Assembly: GCA_018266895.1 (NCBI GenBank) | Contig: JAFDZQ010000098.1 | Coordinates: 1 to 49,701 of the forward strand | DNA: 49,701 nt | Direction: 5' to 3' | DNA from: Bacteroidota bacterium | GTDB taxonomy: Bacteria; Bacteroidota; Ignavibacteria; Tepidaquicellales; Tepidaquicellaceae | Part shown: positions 43,431 through 49,701 of the stretch, in pieces | How positions within the stretch are numbered: the first letter of the stretch is position 1 | How the letters are laid out: each line of letters starts with the position of its first letter | Translations under genes and position numbers: made by a program | The notes under the pieces: model-generated | Database searches by the model: none | What the model saw: only the letters and a program-made list of their open reading frames with translations | Told to the model about the DNA's origin: nothing

Positions 43431-43634
43431 ACATGCTGCTATGAAACTATAGAAAGCTCTGAATTATATTTCTGTAACTCTGAATGTAAAGGTGATCTTA
43501 TTGAACAGGGAAAGTACTTGCAGGTATTGTCTTACCGCAATTCTGCCACTGGCGCTTCGGCAAAAATGTCATGGTACAGAAAGGAAGCGTTATTTATTAA
43601 AAACGATATAATAAAAACGGTTTCAACCTTTTAG
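43431..43634 (+). pseudogene. Start-less open frame, possible decayed gene (low confidence)
   Basis: 67 sense codons are open between TAA (43428-43430) and TAG (43632-43634). The second half reads plausibly protein-like (FCNSECKGDLIEQGKYLQ; AKMSWYRKEALFIKN) and is richer in GC than the surroundings. There is no ATG, GTG or TTG early in the frame, and the TAG falls inside the ssb terminator hairpin. It could be the 3' remnant of a lost gene or chance. I do not recognise a family. Confidence 0.25.
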
Positions 43635-43646
43635 AGGCTGAAACCG
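43618..43646 (-). terminator. Intrinsic terminator of the ssb transcript
   Basis: CGGTTTCA-A-CCT pairs with AGG-C-TGAAACCG: 11 pairs with one A/C mismatch and a 5-nt loop. Read leftward it is followed by TTTTTATTATAT. It sits 66 nt past the ssb stop and ends the seven-gene minus-strand run that enters at the right window edge. Confidence 0.88.
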
Positions 43647-43712
43647 GTGAGTTTATGAAATCAGGCTGAAGCTCCTTCTGCATGAAGCTTAAGAACTTCT
43701 GATTTTTACTTT

Positions 43713-44129
43713 TCAAAAAGGAAGATCATCGTCAGATTTTGATTCGCTTACGTCAGCAGTCTTCGGATCTGATATTCCGTTTTCACCGGTACCGCCGCTC
43801 TTAGCATCAAGCATAACCATTTCATTCATAACGATCTTGGTGAAATAATTCTTCTTGCCGTCTTTTTCATAACTGTCAGTCTGAATTTTGCCTTCAAGAT
43901 AAATCTTGCTTCCTTTTTTGAGATACTGTGAACAAATCTCAGCGACCTTTCTCCATGCTGTGATATTGTGCCATTCGGTCCTTTCAACCAGATTACCGTC
44001 ATCTCCTTTGTAAGATTCATTTGTAGCTAGCGTGAACTTACAAACTGCTGTTCCGCTCGGTGTGTATGAAAGTTCCGGATCTTTTCCCAGATGTCCGATC
44101 AGCATCACTTTGTTTAAACCTCTAGCCAT
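43713..44129 (-). CDS. ssb: Single-stranded DNA-binding protein
   Basis: Binds ssDNA as a tetramer in replication, recombination and repair. The 138 residues have the OB fold (about 4-105) opening [17 protein letters not shown], with [27 protein letters not shown] and [13 protein letters not shown] disordered Gly/Ser/Asp tail ends in the acidic tip DDDLPF that recruits partners such as RecO and PriA. A strong AAGGAG lies 7 nt before the ATG, unlike most genes here, as expected for an abundant protein. It is the last gene of the nuoN-containing run, 18 nt after the NHL gene. Confidence 0.98.
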   Translation of the reverse strand: MARGLNKVMLIGHLGKDPELSYTPSGTAVCKFTLATNESYKGDDGNLVERTEWHNITAWRKVAEICSQYLKKGSKIYLEGKIQTDSYEKDGKKNYFTKIVMNEMVMLDAKSGGTGENGISDPKTADVSESKSDDDLPF

Positions 44130-44136
44130 TTTGCAA

Positions 44137-44142
44137 CTCCTT
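44137..44142 (-). promoter_or_regulatory. Strong Shine-Dalgarno site of ssb
   Basis: AAGGAG on the minus strand, 7 nt before the ssb ATG. It lies within and just after the stop region of the upstream NHL gene, so ssb can be translated at high level from the long transcript without coupling. Confidence 0.8.
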
Positions 44143-44147
44143 TCATT

Positions 44148-44993
44148 TTAATTTTCCTGCCATAAACTTAAAGTATTTTTTTCCAAGAGTAAATACTTTT
44201 TGCTGTTCAAGACTAAAATGTCCCTGAATTTCTTTTTGGATATTTTACTGGGAAGGATTTTCTTACCGGTGACAGAATTTTTTTCAAGATCATATAAAAG
44301 AATTTCTTTTCCGTTGAACATATAAAGAGTATTCGCTGAAATGGCAAATGACTCAAGATTTTCAATTGAAAGACGGTTAATGTAATTTCCAAGATTGTCA
44401 AATCTGAATATTGTCTTAAGCTCTTTGTCAAAAACATAAATAAAATTATTTCCGTCCTTTAAAATTTTAACAGGTCTTGAAAGTCTTCCCTTGCCTGATG
44501 CATAATCTCCGAAAATACACGTAGGATTTCTTCCGTCTTTGTAGATTAATATTCTGTTGTTGTCTCCGTCTATGACATACAGTTCTCTTGAATTAAGAAC
44601 AAGCGATGCAACCGGAGTATTGAACTGCAGATCCGGCGGAAAATCCGAAAGATTGGTCTTAAGTATCGATATCGGATTGAGCTCAAGATCCAATCTCTGC
44701 ACTCTTTTATTTTTACCATCAGAAACAAAAATATCCAGTCCGGAAGAGCCGTCAATATATGACGGTGAATCGAACTGACCATCAGCCCAGCCCTGTTTTC
44801 CGTTTTTCTTCAGATAATTCAGCTTGTTATCGAATTTAACAATCTGATTTTTCCCTGCATCAAGGACGTAAATATTTTCCTTACCATCAGTTGTAACTGA
44901 AACAGCATTTGAAAAATCAGTGACTTCACTGTTTTTTACAAGCACAGTGTCCGATCCGGCAAATAAAAAATTTAAAAATATTAGAAATATCAT
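44148..44993 (-). CDS. Exported NHL-type beta-propeller protein
   Basis: A 281-residue protein with a short signal-like N-terminus (IFLIFLNFLFAGS). Six or so NHL-like units follow, each with a pattern such as NIYVLDAGKNQIVKFD, DIFVSDGKNKRVQRLD, ELYVIDGDNNRILIY and FIYVFDKELKTIFRFD, making a six-bladed propeller in the periplasm or at the outer membrane. Such proteins bind ligands or partners rather than catalyse. It lies 4 nt after the DUF1207-like barrel gene and 18 nt before ssb. A functional pair with the barrel is suggested by the tight spacing. Confidence 0.85.
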   Translation of the reverse strand: MIFLIFLNFLFAGSDTVLVKNSEVTDFSNAVSVTTDGKENIYVLDAGKNQIVKFDNKLNYLKKNGKQGWADGQFDSPSYIDGSSGLDIFVSDGKNKRVQRLDLELNPISILKTNLSDFPPDLQFNTPVASLVLNSRELYVIDGDNNRILIYKDGRNPTCIFGDYASGKGRLSRPVKILKDGNNFIYVFDKELKTIFRFDNLGNYINRLSIENLESFAISANTLYMFNGKEILLYDLEKNSVTGKKILPSKISKKKFRDILVLNSKKYLLLEKNTLSLWQEN

Positions 44994-44997
44994 TGAT

Positions 44998-45864
44998 TCA
45001 GAATTTAATTCTTGCTCCTATGCCGTTGTTGTTTAAATATTTTCCGTAATACTGACCTCTGTAATCATGACCGTCATAATATGTGTAAAACAAATTTACA
45101 GACCGTGAATTGATTTCCCCGAACGAAATTCCTGCTTCAAAGTTATCACTTAACCGTGTGTCGGAATTAACTTTTGAAAAAAAATTATCATTTGATACAT
45201 ATACGCTGAAAATTTTAAACGGATAATATCTTAACTGTAATCCTAACTGACCGGAAAGCGCTGAAATATTCTCCGGGATTGAATGAAAAACAATATTCAC
45301 AGCAGGCATAATTTTCAGGGACAAATTACTTTTTAATTTCAGATCCAGTGATGAAGCCAGATCAATGAATTCTTTGCTGAAAACTACAGGCGTAAAAATT
45401 GTATCACTTCTTTCGTAAATATGACCGTCCTCGAAATGTGAAGAAATGTGTGATACTCTTAATCTTCCTGATATTACAGCATCAGAAGAATATTTTTTTT
45501 TAAAATTAAAATTCAGTCCGAACATATAATCAATTGCATCTACGGGAAATTTAAAACCTGATTCGCTTCTCAGATTTGAAAAAGTAAAAAAATCTGCTCC
45601 AAGAGAATAAACTATGTCTCTCTGCTTAAGTCCTATCAGGTCAATAGAAACTCCAATATCAAGTCTGAGATTTTTTTTATCCGTGTATTTTGTTATCCCG
45701 TTTTTTGCCTCAAATATAGCTGATTCCGTCGGAACAAAGATCTTATCTGAATTAAAAAAGTACAGGCTGTCACTGAAGGTATGAACTCCTTCAGAATAAA
45801 TTCTGTGCGGCGTTAAAAATAAAAGTAATAAAAATATACAAAGCTTCAGGGAGAAATAATGCAT
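44998..45864 (-). CDS. Outer-membrane beta-barrel protein, DUF1207-like
   Basis: A 288-residue exported protein: a signal peptide (about 1-24, core LCIFLLLLFLTP), then a chain of amphipathic strands ending GIGARIKF with a terminal Phe, as expected of an outer-membrane barrel. The segments RLRVSHISSHFEDG and the late YDGHDYRGQYYG resemble DUF1207 proteins. The role is unknown. Gene spacing (18 nt from the VWA gene, 4 nt to the NHL propeller) ties it to an envelope module inside the nuoN run. Confidence 0.72.
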   Translation of the reverse strand: MHYFSLKLCIFLLLLFLTPHRIYSEGVHTFSDSLYFFNSDKIFVPTESAIFEAKNGITKYTDKKNLRLDIGVSIDLIGLKQRDIVYSLGADFFTFSNLRSESGFKFPVDAIDYMFGLNFNFKKKYSSDAVISGRLRVSHISSHFEDGHIYERSDTIFTPVVFSKEFIDLASSLDLKLKSNLSLKIMPAVNIVFHSIPENISALSGQLGLQLRYYPFKIFSVYVSNDNFFSKVNSDTRLSDNFEAGISFGEINSRSVNLFYTYYDGHDYRGQYYGKYLNNNGIGARIKF

Positions 45865-45882
45865 CTGTATGAGGAAATGATG

Positions 45883-46974
45883 TTAATTGAATTTTCTTCT
45901 GTTCTTAAGATAATCCACAAATATGTTCTGTCCGAGATTATCAAGATCGGAATAATAGGCTTTGCCGTTATTTGCTTTTGTAAATTCTTCTATGAACCGG
46001 ACTAGATAGTAATCCTGTGCGATCATGAATGTAGTAATCTTGATCTTATCCTTTCTGCAGGCTACGGCTTCATCTAAAGTTTTATTTACAATCTTGGGAT
46101 CCAGTCCGAATGAATTTTTATATATCCTGCCGTCATCTGTAAATAATGCCGAGGGCTTGCCGTCGGTGATCATGAAAATCTGTTTGTTTACGTTTCCGTT
46201 CTTTCTCAGAATCTGCCTTGCAAGTCTCAGCCCGGCTTTTGTATTTGTATGAAAAGGACCGACAGTTAGAAAAGGAAGATCTCTTACTGTGATTTCATGA
46301 GCATCGTCTCCGAATATCACGATGTTAAGTTTGTCTTTAGGATACTTTGTAAGAATTAGTTCTGACAAAGCAAGAGCAACTTCCTTTGCGGGAGTTATCC
46401 TGTCTTCGCCGTAAAGAATCATGCTGTGAGATATATCAATCATCAGAACAGTTGAGCAGCTTGAGATATGTTCGGTTTCGAATACATCTATATCCTCTTC
46501 GCCGAGCCTGTAATTATTAGGATCTGATTTCAGAAATGCATTTTTAAGAGTTGATGTAAGATCAATATTGGATATCTGATCTCCGAATTCGAACTTTTTA
46601 AGTTCTCCGAGTTTATCAACGCCTCTTCCGGATTTATTGGACTCATGGAATCCCGAAGCATCAGGTTTTAATCCCGAAAATATTTTTCTGAGCATATCAG
46701 ACCTGATTTTCCTTGAACCTTTTGAAGTAAGTATATGAATTCCTTCCTTTTCAGCAATGTAACCCTGTTTTTTCAGCTCTTCCACAAAATCTCCGAATGT
46801 CAGATCTTTATCAAAAAGCTGATATTCAATTCCCATCTGTTCAAGCCAGTCAAGCGCTTCATCAATATCGCCGTTAGTCTGAACAAGAACAGAACTGAAG
46901 ATCGAGATAAGATCTTCAAGTCTTGATTCATCTGTTTTAGAATCCGGAAGCCATTTTGAATAAATTATTTCCAA
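45883..46974 (-). CDS. VWA-domain protein with intact MIDAS
   Basis: A 363-residue cytosolic protein. The C-terminal half (about 172-350) is a von Willebrand A domain with the metal-ion-dependent adhesion site: D-x-S-x-S at Asp180, Ser182, Ser184 (LMIDISHSMI), a Thr in NTKAGLRLARQ, and Asp in MITDGKPS. The N-terminal half is helical and acidic. CoxE-like VWA proteins often work with MoxR-type AAA ATPases, but no such gene is here. The start is TTG at 46974, 1 nt after the nuoN stop, which implies coupling. Confidence 0.9.
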   Translation of the reverse strand: MEIIYSKWLPDSKTDESRLEDLISIFSSVLVQTNGDIDEALDWLEQMGIEYQLFDKDLTFGDFVEELKKQGYIAEKEGIHILTSKGSRKIRSDMLRKIFSGLKPDASGFHESNKSGRGVDKLGELKKFEFGDQISNIDLTSTLKNAFLKSDPNNYRLGEEDIDVFETEHISSCSTVLMIDISHSMILYGEDRITPAKEVALALSELILTKYPKDKLNIVIFGDDAHEITVRDLPFLTVGPFHTNTKAGLRLARQILRKNGNVNKQIFMITDGKPSALFTDDGRIYKNSFGLDPKIVNKTLDEAVACRKDKIKITTFMIAQDYYLVRFIEEFTKANNGKAYYSDLDNLGQNIFVDYLKNRRKFN

Positions 46975-46975
46975 T

Positions 46976-48412
46976 TTACATTACAATAAATTTGAAAATT
47001 CTGAAAAATAAATTAGGATCAACTCCGAACACTAAAGTACCTGCAACTGCCAGACCTGTCGCTGTAATTCCCAGACCCATATTCGAAAACTGCTCTCCGG
47101 CAAGTTCTTCTGAAGAATCAGTAAACCACATATAAACTATTATTTTAAGATAGTAATACACCCCGATCAGACTCAGCAAGATACCAATTACAGAGAGCCA
47201 TATAAGATTAGACTGTATTGCAGCATAAAACAGATAATATTTCCCCCAGAAGCCCGCGAACGGAGGTATTCCGGCAAGAGAAAACATGAATAGTGTCATG
47301 AATAAAGCCAGTAACGGATTTCTTTTTCCAAGACCTTTGTAGTAATCCATATCGACATTTTTATATTCCCTCGAACCGTCATCCTTTTTCTCAAGCAGTG
47401 AGACCACAATAAAAGCGCCAAGCTGCATGAATGTATATGCAATCATATAATATGCAATCCCCTGCAAAGCGAATTCATTCATGGAAGCAAAACCGACAAA
47501 AATATACCCTGCGCTTGCAATAGAGGAATAAGCCAGAAGACGTTTTATATTAGTTTGCGCCAGCGCAATTATATTTCCGTACATCATCGTTGCTACAGCC
47601 GCTACAGAAAAAATTATCCGAAAGTTAAGAATGTTAAAAGAAAGAATTATCGGAAGGATAGTTCCTACTGCGGCTATTTTTCCGGCAGTTGACAGCATTC
47701 CCGAAACAATTGTCGGCGCACCTTCATAAACATCCGGTATCCACATCTGGAATGGAAAAACCCCGATCTTAAATAAAAATCCGATCAGAAATAATCCTGT
47801 GCCGATTATAAATACATAGTTCGTAAATATCTTCTGGTTAGTATATATAAGAGAAAGATTTGTTGTTCCTGTAATTCCGTATATAAGAGCTATTCCGTAA
47901 AGAATAAATCCTGTCATAAAAGCGCCAAGGAGAAAATATTTCAGAGCACTTTCATTTGACTTCTGTCTTAATCGGAGGAAACCCGCGAGCACATAAAAGC
48001 ATATTGACATAAGTTCGAGTCCGATAAATATTATAAGAATATCATTTGCAAAGATCATAAGGTACATTCCGAGTACTGCAAACATCAGAAGAGAATAATA
48101 TTCCCCGAAATTAATGTTTTCCTTTTCAATATAATTCTTTGATGCAATTATAGTAATAAGTATTCCCGTAAGAATTATTACGCTGAATGCAACGGCAGAA
48201 TTTGTAATTTTTAAATACTTGTTGAAGATTATCATTTCCCTGTTCAGATACATAAATGATGTAATAATAGCAGCCATGACGGATACAAGACTAAAACCGA
48301 AAATAACCGTTTCGCTCTTTTTTATGAAGACTTCCAGCATTAGAATTAGTGTCGCAGAAACGGCAATTATTACTAAAGGCAGAATCTCCAGAATTTCTTT
48401 TAATTGTATCAT
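46976..48412 (-). CDS. nuoN: NADH-quinone oxidoreductase subunit N (NuoN)
   Basis: Antiporter-like proton-pumping membrane subunit of complex I, 478 residues with about 14 transmembrane helices. Typical blocks are LIIFIGLELMSICFYVLAGF, SNESALKYFLLGAFMTGFILYGIAL, FPFQMWIPDVYEGAPTIVSG, TNIKRLLAYSSIASAGYIFVG and LAGIPPFAGFWGKYYLF. It is separated from nuoKL (25 kb) and nuoI (45 kb), and nuoM is not seen. It sits between the VanZ-lipoprotein gene (4 nt) and the VWA gene (1 nt). Confidence 0.96.
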   Translation of the reverse strand: MIQLKEILEILPLVIIAVSATLILMLEVFIKKSETVIFGFSLVSVMAAIITSFMYLNREMIIFNKYLKITNSAVAFSVIILTGILITIIASKNYIEKENINFGEYYSLLMFAVLGMYLMIFANDILIIFIGLELMSICFYVLAGFLRLRQKSNESALKYFLLGAFMTGFILYGIALIYGITGTTNLSLIYTNQKIFTNYVFIIGTGLFLIGFLFKIGVFPFQMWIPDVYEGAPTIVSGMLSTAGKIAAVGTILPIILSFNILNFRIIFSVAAVATMMYGNIIALAQTNIKRLLAYSSIASAGYIFVGFASMNEFALQGIAYYMIAYTFMQLGAFIVVSLLEKKDDGSREYKNVDMDYYKGLGKRNPLLALFMTLFMFSLAGIPPFAGFWGKYYLFYAAIQSNLIWLSVIGILLSLIGVYYYLKIIVYMWFTDSSEELAGEQFSNMGLGITATGLAVAGTLVFGVDPNLFFRIFKFIVM

Positions 48413-48416
48413 TGAT

Positions 48417-49238
48417 CTAATATACTTTGTTTATTTTAATTTTAGGTGTTTTTAATGATCTGATTTTGTTGTTTCCTTTGTACAAAGTGAACATAAATTC
48501 TGCTTCAGCAGGATACTCTTTCTGTCTGTCTAAGTACATCGTTTTGCTGTTCTGTGTGATATTAATCTTTATCAGATTTCCGGATGCTTCGAATATTTCC
48601 ATACTGAAATCTTTATTTCTTACTGTATCATTATTAAAATAAATCTGCAGATCCTTAATGCTGTAATTAAGTTCTGATGAATTAGTCTCAACATTCATGC
48701 TTAAAAGGAAACCGAGTATATTTTTATTCTTGTTAACCATCGGCATCAGATTCAGCCAGCAGTCAGTTTCAGTAAAGGATATTTTAATTTTACTCCGGCT
48801 CACAGTATTTTCAGATGAAGAACAACCGGAAAGCAATAAGCAGAGGCATAATATTGAAATCACTTTTACATTAGACCTGTAAAATTTTACTGCAGAATAA
48901 ACAATAAGACCTCCTGCCGCATCCGCTATCCAGTCGTAGAACTCACAACTCCTGTTCGGTACAAAATACTGATGCACTTCGTCAGAAACTCCGTACAATA
49001 ACGTAAACAACAAAGCAAACTCCGGACTGAATGTCTGCAATTTAATACTTTTTACCTGATTATTTAAGGAATAAAAAAATAATGCGAATAATATTGCGTA
49101 AATTATTACATGAACTATCTTATCGCTGAATTCAAAATCAACTTCGGGAAAATTATCACCGGGTATCGATGATAATACAAAAATCAGTGCGCAGTATAAA
49201 ACAAGACCTGCATGAATAAACTTCGGTTCAAGTTTCAT
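48417..49238 (-). CDS. VanZ-like membrane domain fused to a lipoprotein domain
   Basis: A 273-residue chain with two parts. Residues 1-120 form a VanZ-like domain of four helices with SSIPGDNFPEVDFEFSDKIVH and the GVSDEVHQYFVPNRSCEFYDWIADAAGG signature. Residues 126-139 then form a perfect type II signal sequence, with hydrophobic ILCLCLLLSGC and lipobox LLSGC (Cys139), followed by SSSENT and a beta-rich C-terminal domain to residue 273. A GTG at 48863 (codon 126) could start the lipoprotein separately, or the full chain could be lipidated and cleaved at Cys139. It overlaps nnrD by 11 nt. Confidence 0.85.
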   Translation of the reverse strand: MKLEPKFIHAGLVLYCALIFVLSSIPGDNFPEVDFEFSDKIVHVIIYAILFALFFYSLNNQVKSIKLQTFSPEFALLFTLLYGVSDEVHQYFVPNRSCEFYDWIADAAGGLIVYSAVKFYRSNVKVISILCLCLLLSGCSSSENTVSRSKIKISFTETDCWLNLMPMVNKNKNILGFLLSMNVETNSSELNYSIKDLQIYFNNDTVRNKDFSMEIFEASGNLIKINITQNSKTMYLDRQKEYPAEAEFMFTLYKGNNKIRSLKTPKIKINKVY

Positions 49239-49701
49239 AGCTGAAGATACTTTTTTTTACATCTGCAATTTTGCCAATGAGATCTGAAGCTATCATTGAA
49301 TTACCGTATTCCTTGAACAAACTGTCACCGCACATACCGTGAATATATACTCCTGCAATTGCGCTCTGAAGCAGGTTTTTTGACTGGGAAATTAATCCGG
49401 AAACTATTCCCGCGAGTACGTCGCCTGTCCCCGCCGTTGCAAGGTTTTCCCTGCCTGTCGGGTTTATATAAAATTCTCTGCCGTCTGTTATTATAGTAGG
49501 TGAATTTTTTAATACAAGAACTGTATTATATTTTTTTGCAAACTCAACAGCGTAATTATAAAAATCTTTTCTTATCTCTTCATTGCTGATGCCAAGCAAT
49601 GAGGAAAACTCTCCCGCATGCGGAGTCATAACAATTTTTTTATTCTTCAGAAGATTTAACCTGCCCCTGAAAGCTGAAATACCGTCTGCGTCAATGACAT
49701 A
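49228..49701 (-). CDS. nnrD: ADP-dependent NAD(P)HX dehydratase (C-terminal part; 5' end beyond window)
   Basis: Repairs hydrated NAD(P)H. The reading frame stays open to the window edge, so the gene begins beyond it: the 24 codons before the first internal Met read YVIDADGISAF and continue to KKIVMTPHAGEF, the ribokinase-like signature of the YjeF C-terminal domain. NPTGRENLATAGTGDVLAGI supplies the catalytic Asp and the anion hole, and AVYIHGMCGD follows. An N-terminal epimerase domain (NnrE), often fused, cannot be seen here. It overlaps the VanZ gene and heads the visible part of the nuoN run. Confidence 0.94.
   Translation of the reverse strand, partial: YVIDADGISAFRGRLNLLKNKKIVMTPHAGEFSSLLGISNEEIRKDFYNYAVEFAKKYNTVLVLKNSPTIITDGREFYINPTGRENLATAGTGDVLAGIVSGLISQSKNLLQSAIAGVYIHGMCGDSLFKEYGNSMIASDLIGKIADVKKSIFSYET

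Larger units (their letters stand above)
43141..43712. other. 572-nt gap without a confident gene
   Basis: It holds three things: an inverted tandem-repeat element (43199-43277), a locally less AT-rich stretch with an open but start-less frame (43431-43634), and the ssb terminator (43618-43646). There is also a short palindrome, AATTATT-TCG-AATAATT at 43332-43348. No tRNA-like fold was seen. Confidence 0.7.

Noticed and set aside
1-49701. Mobile element, prophage, CRISPR array or defence island
   Set aside because: No transposase, integrase, phage protein, Cas protein, toxin-antitoxin pair or regularly spaced direct repeats were seen; nearly every gene is a housekeeping, respiratory or envelope gene.

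Overview
This window reads as chromosomal core genome of an AT-rich, Gram-negative member of the Bacteroidota/Chlorobiota assemblage, most likely class Ignavibacteria. Four secreted proteins end in a type IX secretion (Por) sorting domain with the N-[YFS]-P-N-P-F-N-P motif and a KM-hydrophobic-K tail, a form common in Ignavibacteria. Complex I genes, c-type cytochromes, Omp85 and Lpt-type envelope proteins fit a respiring two-membrane cell. The taxonomy is inferred from these family features, not from a marker-gene search. TTG starts are common, and Shine-Dalgarno sequences are clear at only some genes (htrA, ssb).

Layout. 1-675 (-): purine nucleoside phosphorylase, cut by the window edge. 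868-3364 (+): a TPR protein, two sorting-domain proteins and a lone nuoI. 3439-11320 (+): a CNNM/CBS protein, an MlaE-type permease, pyrB, pyrC, a ParA-type ATPase and valS. 11332-12267 (-): arginase. 12368-14306 (+): a hot-dog thioesterase overlapping a cytochrome-like/beta-propeller lipoprotein. 14332-18960 (-): two sorting-domain proteins, htrA, recO and a PfkB kinase. 19123-19467 (+) DUF3467, 19471-20586 (-) LptG/LptF-type permease, 20596-21216 (+) AhpD-like protein. 21546-23796 (+): nuoK and nuoL, closed by a strong bidirectional terminator. 23871-31750 (-): di-heme cytochrome c, two paralogous outer-membrane proteins, rsmE, a one-POTRA Omp85 protein, a DUF2723 membrane protein, a CoA-binding protein and a CADD-like oxygenase-fold protein. 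31916-39472 (-): gcvP, a luciferase-like oxidoreductase, a DUF998-like membrane protein, a YtxH-like protein, pyruvoyl arginine decarboxylase, tyrS and smpB. 39524-40180 (+): a metallo-beta-lactamase-fold hydrolase. 40200-43140 (-): a small exported protein, an M48 protease, a crotonase and an SRPBCC protein. 43141-43712 holds no confident gene but carries an inverted repeat element and a terminator. 43713-49701 (-): a compact run nnrD - VanZ/lipoprotein fusion - nuoN - VWA protein - outer-membrane barrel - NHL propeller - ssb.

Themes. Complex I is scattered over three loci (nuoI, nuoKL, nuoN). Two unlinked genes act on arginine (arginase, pyruvoyl arginine decarboxylase), and pyrB and pyrC sit side by side. 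Much of the rest is envelope biology. I found no tRNA or rRNA gene, CRISPR array, transposase, integrase, phage gene or recognisable defence system. The most interesting items are unusual architectures: the VanZ domain joined to an internal lipobox, the CADD-like candidate 4-aminobenzoate synthase, the CX4CH/beta-propeller lipoprotein, a sorting-domain protein with almost no cargo, and the inverted tandem repeat in the 43.2 kb gap.
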